From JANMJD01 sp963828405 (GTDB lineage: Bacteria > Actinomycetota > Acidimicrobiia > Acidimicrobiales > Ilumatobacteraceae), in the NCBI GenBank assembly GCA_963828405.1, contig CAWHEG010000031.1, positions 1,674,001 to 1,738,000 on the forward strand: a stretch of DNA of 64,000 nucleotides, given 5' to 3'. This document shows, piece after piece, positions 8,889-16,268 of the stretch. A model generated the notes under the pieces. That model did no database searches. It was not told the origin of the DNA and was given only the letters and a program-made list of their open reading frames with translations. Position numbers and translations under genes: made by a program. The first letter of the stretch is position 1; every line of letters starts with the position of its first letter.

Positions 8889-8936
8889 GAGGTGATGCCA
8901 GAAGATGCCGTTCTGGCCACGTACTGGCATCACTTC
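8889..8936. repeat. Palindromic repeat unit, copy 1
   Basis: Inverted repeat GAGGTGATGCCA / TGGCATCACTTC separated by 24 bp, with one G-T mismatch that would be a G-U pair in RNA. The same arms with the same 24-bp spacing occur at 23007 and 52129. The interior contains CTGGCCAC at positions 13-20. It lies between pdxJ and the DUF559 gene, directly left of a 34-bp repeat pair. Confidence 0.85.
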
Positions 8937-8960
8937 CAGGGGGACGACCCGCGCTCGAGC

Positions 8961-9052
8961 GCGAGGCGGGCGTGGGGCCGAAGCGGGCGCGAGGCGAAGC
9001 GCGAGGCGGAACGCGGTTGCGAGGCGGGCGTGGGGCCGAAGCGGGCGCGAGG
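8961..9052. repeat. 34-bp perfect direct repeat pair beside palindrome copy 1
   Basis: Positions 8961-8994 and 9019-9052 are identical 34-mers beginning GCGAGGCGGGCGTGGGG, 58 bp apart, separated by related GCGAGGCG-rich sequence. The tract fills the gap between the palindrome and the end of pdxJ. Confidence 0.85.
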
Positions 9053-9082
9053 GGCGGATGGCGACCGGAGGGTCGGGTCAGC

Positions 9083-9811
9083 TCAGATCGCTCGTGAGGC
9101 CGTGACGAGGGCCTTCATCTCGCGCACGGCCTGCTGCCAGCCGACGAAGATGGCGTGGGCGACGATGGCGTGGCCGATGTTGAGCTCCCTGATCAGGGCC
9201 AGCGCGGCGATCCGCTGCACGTTGTGGTAGTTCAGGCCGTGGCCGGCGTTGACCCGGAGACCCAGCTCATGGGCATGCTCGACGGCCATCGCCACCTTCT
9301 TGAGCTCGAGCGTCGCCTCGGCATCATTGGGCGCGTCGGCGTACTGGCCGGTGTGGATCTCGACGGCATACGCGCCGAACGCCTTGGCCGCGGAGATCTG
9401 CTCCAGGTCCGGGCCGATGAACAGCGACACCCGGATCCCGGCTCCCTGCAGGGTGGTCACCGCGTCGCGCACCCGGTCGGCGTTGCCGACGACGTCGAGC
9501 CCACCCTCGGTCGTGCGTTCCTCGCGGCGCTCGGGCACGAGGCAGACGTCCTCGGGCCGGGTGCGCAGGGCGATCTCGATCATCTCGTCGGTGACGGCAT
9601 GCTCCAGGTTCATCCGAGTGGTCAGCACCTCGCGGAGGATCTCGATGTCGCGGTCCTGGATGTGGCGGCGATCCTCGCGGAGATGGATCGTGATCGCATC
9701 GGCTCCGGCGGTCTCGGCGAGCAGCGCGGCCTGCACGACGCTGGGGTACCGGGTCACCCGCGCCTGGCGGATGGTGGCGATGTGGTCGATGTTCACGCCG
9801 AGCTGGATCAC
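9083..9811 (-). CDS. pdxJ: Pyridoxine 5'-phosphate synthase
   Basis: 242 aa, the usual length for PdxJ, which condenses 1-deoxy-D-xylulose 5-phosphate with 3-amino-2-oxopropyl phosphate to give pyridoxine 5'-phosphate. Family motifs include LGVNIDHIATIRQARVT at the N-terminus, ITIHLREDRRHI, CLVPERREERTTEGG with the catalytic Glu, VSLFIGPD, VEIHTGQYA and NAGHGLNYHNV. The GTG at 9811 gives the canonical N-terminus; the open frame upstream to 10237 lacks similarity. It follows the PPOX gene after a strong hairpin, so it may be separately transcribed. Confidence 0.96.
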   Translation of the reverse strand: MIQLGVNIDHIATIRQARVTRYPSVVQAALLAETAGADAITIHLREDRRHIQDRDIEILREVLTTRMNLEHAVTDEMIEIALRTRPEDVCLVPERREERTTEGGLDVVGNADRVRDAVTTLQGAGIRVSLFIGPDLEQISAAKAFGAYAVEIHTGQYADAPNDAEATLELKKVAMAVEHAHELGLRVNAGHGLNYHNVQRIAALALIRELNIGHAIVAHAIFVGWQQAVREMKALVTASRAI

Positions 9812-9859
9812 CTCATCAGCGTAGAACCCCGTGGCATGCCGGGCCAGCGGCTTTCGGCC

Positions 9860-9891
9860 GGCCGGCCCGCCGGCTCCCCGCCGGGCCGGCC
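9860..9891 (-). terminator. G+C-rich hairpin after the PPOX-fold gene
   Basis: Perfect 10-bp arms GGCCGGCCCG / CGGGCCGGCC with a 12-nt loop lie immediately after the stop codon of the minus-strand PPOX gene. There is no U-run, so it would be an atypical terminator or an mRNA-stabilising structure. Confidence 0.5.
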
Positions 9892-10362
9892 TCAGTATCC
9901 GCCGCCGAGCTTCGTGTGGTCCCAGCTGACGACTCGCTCGACGTCGACGGCGACCCCGATCCGCTTGCGGGCCTGGGCCTCGATGAACGGCCGGGCCGCG
10001 TCGGTGAGCACGCCGGGCCCCTGGTAGCGGGCGGCAACCGAGAGGCCGATCTCGAGGATGGCGTCGAAATCCTCGATCAACCGGCCGCGGCCGACGAGCT
10101 CGACGCCCTTGAGCTCCTCGTACTTGTCTCCCGATTCGACGAGCGCGGTGAGCTTGTCGTCGCGGCGGAGGTTGACCACCTTCTGCGCCTTGGCGAAGGT
10201 CCAGAACACCGGCGTGTCCCCCTGCATCCCGTACCACATCGCCACGAGGTGGGGATGGCCGGTCACTCCGATGGTGGCGACGTTCATCACCTTGGTGCCG
10301 TCGCGCAGATAGGCGTCGACCTCGTCGGGGGTCATCGAGATGGCATCGCGGCGTGAGGGCAT
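9892..10362 (-). CDS. PPOX-fold flavin/F420-type oxidoreductase
   Basis: 156 aa with the split beta-barrel pattern of the pyridoxamine-phosphate-oxidase superfamily: MNVATIGVTGHPHLVAMWY, TFAKAQKVVNLRRD and LTALVESGDKYEELKGVEL. These match small actinobacterial PPOX proteins, many of which bind deazaflavin F420 rather than FMN. The cofactor is inferred, not shown. A second Met (10335) in SMTPDEVDAYL is an alternative start. It sits between an eIF2B-like gene and pdxJ on the same strand. Confidence 0.8.
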   Translation of the reverse strand: MPSRRDAISMTPDEVDAYLRDGTKVMNVATIGVTGHPHLVAMWYGMQGDTPVFWTFAKAQKVVNLRRDDKLTALVESGDKYEELKGVELVGRGRLIEDFDAILEIGLSVAARYQGPGVLTDAARPFIEAQARKRIGVAVDVERVVSWDHTKLGGGY

Positions 10363-10387
10363 GGCGCGACGCTATCGACCGCCGGGG

Positions 10388-11188
10388 TCAGCCGGCGAGG
10401 CCGCGCAGCAGCTCGGGAGCGACGGGGCACTCGGCGTCGCCGGCGTCGCCGGGAGCCTCCATCAGGCCGTTCGGGCCGACGAGGTGGGAGAACAGCGGCA
10501 GCGGGACGAACTCCTCGTCGAGCTCCCAGGGGACGTCGGCGACGCAGATCCGCTCGACCATCGAGGTCCACATCGGCGCCGGGAGCCGACGGCCGATCCC
10601 GGCGACGAGCCACACCGGTACCTCGCTGCAGTAGGCGACGGCGGCGGCGGCACGGCTGCCCGCCGGGGCGATCGACCCATCGGCCCCGACGGCGGAGGCC
10701 TCGATGAGCACGACGTCACACGCGGCGGCCGCCGCGCCCAGCCCGCCCACGGGCACCCGCTCGACGTCGATGTCGGCCCGTTCGAGCCGGCGCACGAAGC
10801 CGGCGGACTGCGGCCCGTCGACGGCCAGCACCCGCACGTCGCCCCTCCGGACGAGGGCGTCGGCGATCAGGTCGGGCCAGCCGACCACGCAGGCGACCGC
10901 GTCGGCGGGCAGGTGCTCGATCAGCGCGTCCTCCGTCGGGTCGTCGGCCAGCTGATCGGCGAGACGCCAGGCCTCGTGCATCGGGTCGGCGGCGGTGAGC
11001 ACACGGGCGCACAACCACCACAGCGGACCCGACGTGGCGTTGTGCTCGACGATCCGCCGGCAGGCCGTGACCAGCCCGCTCGGATCGAGGCCGAGACCAC
11101 GCAGGGCACCCGCGGTTTCGCGCACCATCATCCGCTGATCCCCGCCCGGGGCGCGTGCCACATATCGCAGGCGCTCGATCGGATGCAT
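10388..11188 (-). CDS. eIF-2B alpha/beta/delta-like (ribose-bisphosphate isomerase-like) protein
   Basis: 266 aa. The C-terminal half contains VVLIEASAVGADGSIAPAGS followed by AAAVAYCSEVPVWLVAG, the pattern of the eIF-2B/methylthioribose-1-phosphate isomerase/ribose-1,5-bisphosphate isomerase superfamily in which an Asp-containing loop binds the sugar phosphate. The N-terminal half is helical (RYVARAPGGDQRMMVRETA). The usual catalytic CxxG loop is not evident, so the function is uncertain. The 24-bp gap to the PPOX gene suggests co-transcription. Confidence 0.65.
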   Translation of the reverse strand: MHPIERLRYVARAPGGDQRMMVRETAGALRGLGLDPSGLVTACRRIVEHNATSGPLWWLCARVLTAADPMHEAWRLADQLADDPTEDALIEHLPADAVACVVGWPDLIADALVRRGDVRVLAVDGPQSAGFVRRLERADIDVERVPVGGLGAAAAACDVVLIEASAVGADGSIAPAGSRAAAAVAYCSEVPVWLVAGIGRRLPAPMWTSMVERICVADVPWELDEEFVPLPLFSHLVGPNGLMEAPGDAGDAECPVAPELLRGLAG

Positions 11189-11226
11189 TCCGTCACGCTA
11201 GCGATGCCGCGCTACCGTCGCATCCC

Positions 11227-11724
11227 GTGGCAACGAATCCCGCGCCCGACACGGTGCTCTCCCCCCTGGACGGCGATCCGCGCCCGCTCGAGGAATGGCT
11301 GACGACCTTCCACATGGCTTCGGTGGTGCTCGATCCGTACACCAACGAGAGCTCGTGGATCCTGGACACGGCGGCGCGGATCCTGGCCGGTTTCCGAGGC
11401 GCGGCCGTACGGGTCAACCTGCTGCTGACGTGCGGCGCCGACGACGCCAAGGCGTACCTGGGGCCGCTGGCCGAGGAGTTCCTCGTGTTCTGCGACCCCG
11501 ACCGGGTGGCGGTGAGGGCGATGGGGCTGACCTCGCTGCCGGCCTTCGTGTTCCTGCGCATCGACGGCACGATCGCCGCCGTGGCCGAAGGCTGGAATCC
11601 GAACACGTGGCGCAAGGTGGCCGAGGAGATCGCCCGCACCACGTCGTGGACGAAGCCGACGATCCCGGTGATCGGCGACCCCGGCGCCTTCGCCGGCACC
11701 CCCGCCGTCGCCGACGTCGCCTGA
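11227..11724 (+). CDS. Conserved hypothetical protein, thioredoxin-like
   Basis: 165 aa from a GTG start. The pattern of a strand with CGADDAK, a helix, then SLPAFVFLRIDGTIAAVAEGW resembles the C-terminal half of thioredoxin folds, where a cis-Pro follows the Leu. There is no CxxC redox motif. I do not recognise a characterised homologue. It lies 14 bp upstream of an LLM-class oxidoreductase on the same strand and is divergent from the eIF2B-like gene. Confidence 0.6.
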   Translation: MATNPAPDTVLSPLDGDPRPLEEWLTTFHMASVVLDPYTNESSWILDTAARILAGFRGAAVRVNLLLTCGADDAKAYLGPLAEEFLVFCDPDRVAVRAMGLTSLPAFVFLRIDGTIAAVAEGWNPNTWRKVAEEIARTTSWTKPTIPVIGDPGAFAGTPAVADVA

Positions 11725-11738
11725 CAGGGTCGGGGCAC

Positions 11739-12671
11739 GTGCCCGCCGCCCCGGTGCCGCGGGCCGCGGGAGCCCGGTTGCGCGTCGGCGTGCAGCTCCC
11801 CGAAGTCGAGTGGGAGGTGCCGTTCGGCGAGCTGATCGCCATGGCCCGGGGGGCCGAGGCGGCGGGGTTCGATTCGATCTGGGTCGGCGACCACCTGCTC
11901 TACGACCTGCCGGTGGGCGCGCGCGGCCCGTGGGAGGCATGGACCACGTTGGCGGCCCTTGCCGCCGTCACCGAACGCGTGGAGCTCGGTCCGCTCGTCG
12001 CCTCGGCCGGGTTCCACGAGCCGACGATGCTGGCCAAGCAGGCGGCGACGATCGACGCAATCTCGGGCGGTCGGCTGATCGTCGGACTCGGGGCGGGTTG
12101 GAACGAGCGGGAGTACCGGGCGTTCGGGTTCCCGTACGACCACCGGGTGAGCCGGTTCTCCGAGGCGTTCACGATCATCCGCTCGCTGCTGCGCGACGGT
12201 GTCTGTGACTTCCACGGCCGGTACTACGACATCGACGACTGCGTGCTGCACCCCCGACTGGAACGACCTGGCGGTCCGCCGCTGATGGTCGGTTCGATCC
12301 GACCGCGGATGCTGTCGATCGCCCTGCCCCACGTCGACGCCTGGAACGTCTGGTGGAGTGACTTCGGCAACACCCCCGAGGGGTTCGCCGACGTCAAGTC
12401 CCGGGTCGACGAGGCCGTAGCGGCAGCCGGACGATCGCCGGGCTCGGTCGAAGCGACCTGCGCGGTGCACGTTCGGCTGGCCGGGGGGACGGGCCGCCAG
12501 ATGGGCGGCTACGGCTCACGCCCGATCGAGCCGATCCAGGGTCGCCCGGCCGAGATCGCCGACCGGCTGCGAGCCTTCGGCGCCGTCGGCGCCGGCCACA
12601 TCCAACTCGTCGTCGATCCGATCACCCGGGCGTCGATCGAATCGCTGGCCGAGGTGCTCGCCCTCATCTGA
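11739..12671 (+). CDS. LLM-class F420-dependent oxidoreductase
   Basis: 310 aa TIM-barrel of the luciferase-like monooxygenase family. Motifs include GAEAAGFDSIWVGDH near the N-terminus, LAAVTERVELGPLVAS, KQAATIDAISGGRLIVGLGAGW and EFHGRYY-like DFHGRYYDIDD. Actinobacterial members of this branch usually use reduced F420 to reduce or oxidise small organic molecules. The GTG at 11739 is chosen because upstream residues lack conservation. It follows the preceding gene by 14 bp. Confidence 0.85.
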   Translation: MPAAPVPRAAGARLRVGVQLPEVEWEVPFGELIAMARGAEAAGFDSIWVGDHLLYDLPVGARGPWEAWTTLAALAAVTERVELGPLVASAGFHEPTMLAKQAATIDAISGGRLIVGLGAGWNEREYRAFGFPYDHRVSRFSEAFTIIRSLLRDGVCDFHGRYYDIDDCVLHPRLERPGGPPLMVGSIRPRMLSIALPHVDAWNVWWSDFGNTPEGFADVKSRVDEAVAAAGRSPGSVEATCAVHVRLAGGTGRQMGGYGSRPIEPIQGRPAEIADRLRAFGAVGAGHIQLVVDPITRASIESLAEVLALI

Positions 12672-12700
12672 ACGAATGTGCGCCTGGATCGGCGTGACGG

Positions 12701-13483
12701 TCAGCGGCGTGAGTTGGTGGCCAGCCCGGCGATTCGCCGCACCGCGCCGCGGGGGAGGAACCGTGAGCCGCCGACCACGCCCCGGTAGGCGAGGCCGGGG
12801 ATCGAGGTCGCCTTGCCGTGGGCACATGCCGCCAAGCCGTCGCCGGCCACCTGCTCGGCGGTGAGCCAGGCGAACGAGGGATAGCGGGCGGCGAACTCCT
12901 CGCCGCTGGACACCGACTGGAACTCGGTGCGGGTGAGCCCGGGACACAGGTTGGTGACCTTCACACCCGCGGGACGAAGCTCCTCGTGGAGCGCCTCGGA
13001 GAGGCTGGTGACGAACGCCTTGGTCGCCGCGTAGACCGCCAGGCCGGGACCGGGCTGGAAGCTGGCCACCGAGCTGACGTTGAGCAGCCAGCCTCGCTTG
13101 CGGGGGACCATCGCCGCCGCTGCCGCCCGGCTGAGCCGGGTGAGGGCGCCCACGTTGAGGCCGATCTCGTCGGCCAACCGGTCGGCGTCGATGGTGTGGA
13201 AGGCACCCGAGGTGCCGAACCCGGCGTTGTTGACGAGCAGGTCGATCGGACGCTCGGGGTCGGCCAGGCGCTCGGCGACTCCGGCGAGGTCGTGGTCGTC
13301 GAGCAGATCGGCGGGCATCACCTCGATGTGGGCGAGGTCGCGGGCCAGGGCTTCGAGGCGGTCGGCCCGCCGGGCGACGACGACGGTGTGGACGCCGTCG
13401 GCGGCGAGCCGGCGGACCATCGCCTCCCCGATGCCCGAGGAGGCCCCGGTGACGAGGGCGGTACGGAACGGGTACTTCGGCAT
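12701..13483 (-). CDS. Short-chain dehydrogenase/reductase
   Basis: 260 aa classical SDR: NAD(P)-binding TGASSGIG at residues 12-19, NNAG at about 94, Ser in NVSSVAS and the catalytic YAATK at about 152-156. An Arg pair after strand beta2 (VARRADR) favours NADP(H). The substrate is unknown. Convergent with the LLM gene, divergent from the ThDP enzyme gene. Confidence 0.92.
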   Translation of the reverse strand: MPKYPFRTALVTGASSGIGEAMVRRLAADGVHTVVVARRADRLEALARDLAHIEVMPADLLDDHDLAGVAERLADPERPIDLLVNNAGFGTSGAFHTIDADRLADEIGLNVGALTRLSRAAAAAMVPRKRGWLLNVSSVASFQPGPGLAVYAATKAFVTSLSEALHEELRPAGVKVTNLCPGLTRTEFQSVSSGEEFAARYPSFAWLTAEQVAGDGLAACAHGKATSIPGLAYRGVVGGSRFLPRGAVRRIAGLATNSRR

Positions 13484-13572
13484 GCCGGCACTGTACGAGC
13501 GTCGGATCGTCGGCCGTTCACCTGCGGCCGCGCTGGCCGGGGTGACCGGCGATCGGCCTACGATCGACGGTC

Positions 13573-15150
13573 GTGTCGTCGACTCGTGTGATCGCTGAGG
13601 CCCTGGCCGACTCCGTCGTGCGCCGGGGGGCCGACCGGGTCTTCGGGATCCCCGGTGGCGGTTCCAACCTCGAGGTGATCGGCGCCTGCGCCGATCGCGG
13701 CGTGCCCTTCGTGCTCGCCCATGCCGAAACGCCGGCGGCGATCATGGCGGCGACCTACGGCTTCGCCACCGGCCGTCCGGCCCTCGCCGTGGCCACTCGC
13801 GGCCCCGGGTGCGCGTCAAGCGTCAACGGAGCGGCCCAGGCCACCCTCGATCGGTTCCCTCTGGTGCTGTGCACCGACGGCGTCCATGCGGCCGACACGC
13901 GCCGGATCGCCCACCAGTACCTCGACCAGGTCGGGCTGATGGCCCCGGTGACGAAGTGGAGCGGGGTGCTCGGATCGGGAGATCCCAGCCGTGTGGCGGA
14001 TACCGCGTTCGAGCTCGCCGGCGTTGCACCGGCCGGAGCGGTCCACCTGACGATCGATCCGACGACGTCGGAGAGCCGCTGCCCGGTCTCGGCGATGGAG
14101 CTGGTCTCCGACGAGTACACCCTCGAACGGGCGGCAGCGAAGGTGTCCGCCGCCCGTCGCCCGGTGGTGATCGTCGGCAACGCCGCCCACGGCTGGACCG
14201 ACGACATCCACCGCGCACTCGTCCACCTCGGCTGCCCGGTGCTGGCCACCTACCAGGGCGTCGGCATCTTCGGCGCCGACACCCAGTTCGCCGGGCTCTA
14301 CACCGGCGGCGCGGTCGAGCAGCCGTTGCTCGACGAAGCCGACCTGATCATCGCCGTCGGCTTGGATCCGGTTGAGCCGATGCCGACGCCGTGGCGGACG
14401 ACCGCGCCCGTCATCTCGCTCTCGCCGATGCCGCTCGACCATCGCTACTGGCCCGAGTACATCGATCTGGTCGGCGCGGTCGGGCCGATCCTGCGCCGCC
14501 TGACACTGGGCGCCGGGCCGACGGCGTGGCCGGCTGACGAGGGCCGCCACCGGTTGGCCGCCGCGCTGGCCGCGATGCGCCCACCCGACCGTGGTGCGTT
14601 CGGGCCGGTCGACGTGGTCGACGCGGTGCGCGATTCCGCCCCGGCGTCGACGCTGGCGACGGTCGACGCCGGTGCCCACTTCCTGGCCGTGATGCCGTGG
14701 TGGCCGGCGCACGAGCCCCGTTCGTTGCTGATCTCCAACGGCCTGGCGACGATGGGCTTCGCCCTGCCCGCCGCCCTCGGCCTGTCCCTCGCCCGCCCCG
14801 GGCGGCCCGTGGTCTGCTTCACCGGTGACGGCGGCCTGTCGATGGTCCTCGGTGAGCTGGAGACCCTGGCCCGGCTCGCCCTGCCCGTCACGGTCGTGGT
14901 GTTCGACGACGCCACGCTCAGCCTGATCAAGATCAAGCAGCAACCGGATCAGGGCGGCGACGCCGCGGTGCGCTACTTCCCGACCGATCTGGCGGGAGTC
15001 GCCCGGGCGATGGGCGTCGAGGCCTCCACCGTCGACTCGGCCGGCGAGTTGCGTCGGGAGCTGACTCGTGGCTGGGACCGTCCGCGCCTCGTCCAGGCCC
15101 GGATCGATCCCTCCGGGTACGCGCATCTGATCACGGCGACCCGCGGATGA
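13573..15150 (+). CDS. Thiamine-diphosphate-dependent enzyme (acetolactate synthase/benzoylformate decarboxylase superfamily)
   Basis: 525 aa with the three-domain layout of this superfamily. The N-terminal PYR domain carries the cofactor-activating Glu in LAHAETPAAIM and the RGPG turn. The central domain has a Rossmann-like segment (VVIVGNAAHGW). The C-terminal PP domain contains GDGGLSMVLGELETL, the Mg/ThDP motif, ending in VVFDDATLS, where Asp-Asp stands in place of the usual Asn-Asn. The reaction is therefore a 2-oxoacid decarboxylation or carboligation of unknown specificity. It overlaps the MetE-like gene by 4 bp (ATGA), so the two products may act in one pathway. Confidence 0.85.
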   Translation: MSSTRVIAEALADSVVRRGADRVFGIPGGGSNLEVIGACADRGVPFVLAHAETPAAIMAATYGFATGRPALAVATRGPGCASSVNGAAQATLDRFPLVLCTDGVHAADTRRIAHQYLDQVGLMAPVTKWSGVLGSGDPSRVADTAFELAGVAPAGAVHLTIDPTTSESRCPVSAMELVSDEYTLERAAAKVSAARRPVVIVGNAAHGWTDDIHRALVHLGCPVLATYQGVGIFGADTQFAGLYTGGAVEQPLLDEADLIIAVGLDPVEPMPTPWRTTAPVISLSPMPLDHRYWPEYIDLVGAVGPILRRLTLGAGPTAWPADEGRHRLAAALAAMRPPDRGAFGPVDVVDAVRDSAPASTLATVDAGAHFLAVMPWWPAHEPRSLLISNGLATMGFALPAALGLSLARPGRPVVCFTGDGGLSMVLGELETLARLALPVTVVVFDDATLSLIKIKQQPDQGGDAAVRYFPTDLAGVARAMGVEASTVDSAGELRRELTRGWDRPRLVQARIDPSGYAHLITATRG

Positions 15151-16268
15151 CCGGCGATTCCGTGTCCCACCCGCGCCCGCCGTTCAGGGCCGACCATGTC
15201 GGGAGCCTGCTCCGCCCGGCGTCCGTGCTCGAGGCGCGCCGGGCCCACGCCGCGGGGGAGATCACGTCCGAGCGGAAACGCGAGATCGAGGACGAGGCAA
15301 TCGTCGCCGCGATCGCCTCGCTCGAGGCCAGCGGGATCCAGGCGATCACCGACGGCGAGTTCCGGCGGGCCTGGTTCCATCTCGACTTCCTGGAGCAGCT
15401 GGACGGGGTGACGGTCTCGGGGGCGATCGAGGCGAGTTCCGACTCCAAGGAGAAGGTCGGGTTCACACCGCCGCGACTCGAAGTCACCGGCCGGTTGCGC
15501 CACTCCCGACCGATCCAGGTCGCCGACTACCGCTTCGTGGCCGATCACACGACCCGGACGCCCAAGGTGTGCATCCCGTCGCCGACGATGGTGCACTTCC
15601 GCGGCGGTCGGGCGGCGATCGACATCCACTCCTATCCCGAGATGGACGGCTTCTTCGCCGATCTGGCCGCCGCCTACCGCGAGGAGCTCGGGCAGCTCTA
15701 CGCCGCGGGCTGCCGGTACGTCCAACTCGACGACACCAACCTCGCCTACCTGTGCGACCCCAAGATGCGCGCCGGTGCCATGGCTCGGGGCGACGATCCC
15801 GACGAACTGCCCCGCACCTACGCCGCGCTGATCAACTCGGTGATCGACGGCCGACCCGACGACCTGACCGTCGCCATCCACCTGTGCCGTGGCAACTTCC
15901 GTTCGACCCACTTCGCCGAGGGAGGGTACGAGCCGGTCGCCGAGGTGCTGTTCACCGAGATGAACGTCGACGCCTACTTCCTCGAGTACGACGACGAACG
16001 TTCTGGGGACTTCTCCCCGCTGCGATTCGTGCCCCCCGCCAAGACGGTGGTGCTCGGGCTGGTGTCCTCGAAGGTGGCGCGGATGGAAAGCGTCGATGAG
16101 CTCGCCCGGCGGGTCGACGACGCGGCCGCTTTCGTCGCCGCCGAGCAGCTCTGCCTGAGCCCGCAGTGCGGGTTCTCCTCGACGGTGCACGGCAACGAGA
16201 TCAGCCCCGAGGTGCAGTGGGAGAAGCTCCGCCTGGTCGTCGAAGCCGCGGACCGCATCTGGCGATGA
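15147..16268 (+). CDS. MetE C-terminal-like methyl/alkyl transferase
   Basis: 373 aa, equivalent to the C-terminal barrel of cobalamin-independent methionine synthase. It has the family opening PPFRADHVGSLLRP, an acidic ITDGEFRRA, DDTNLAYL, and the zinc-ligand regions HLCRGN and LSPQCGFSST. Such stand-alone proteins include methionine synthases of the YxjG type and epoxyalkane:coenzyme M transferase, which use a Zn-thiolate nucleophile. Its tight overlap with the ThDP enzyme upstream and the membrane protein downstream argues for a specialised role rather than general methionine synthesis, but this is inference. Confidence 0.8.
   Translation: MTGDSVSHPRPPFRADHVGSLLRPASVLEARRAHAAGEITSERKREIEDEAIVAAIASLEASGIQAITDGEFRRAWFHLDFLEQLDGVTVSGAIEASSDSKEKVGFTPPRLEVTGRLRHSRPIQVADYRFVADHTTRTPKVCIPSPTMVHFRGGRAAIDIHSYPEMDGFFADLAAAYREELGQLYAAGCRYVQLDDTNLAYLCDPKMRAGAMARGDDPDELPRTYAALINSVIDGRPDDLTVAIHLCRGNFRSTHFAEGGYEPVAEVLFTEMNVDAYFLEYDDERSGDFSPLRFVPPAKTVVLGLVSSKVARMESVDELARRVDDAAAFVAAEQLCLSPQCGFSSTVHGNEISPEVQWEKLRLVVEAADRIWR

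Noticed and set aside
8892..9230. Plus-strand open frame through palindrome copy 1
   Set aside because: It runs through the 34-bp repeats and into antisense pdxJ; only the palindrome-encoded start could matter and that is listed as a finding.
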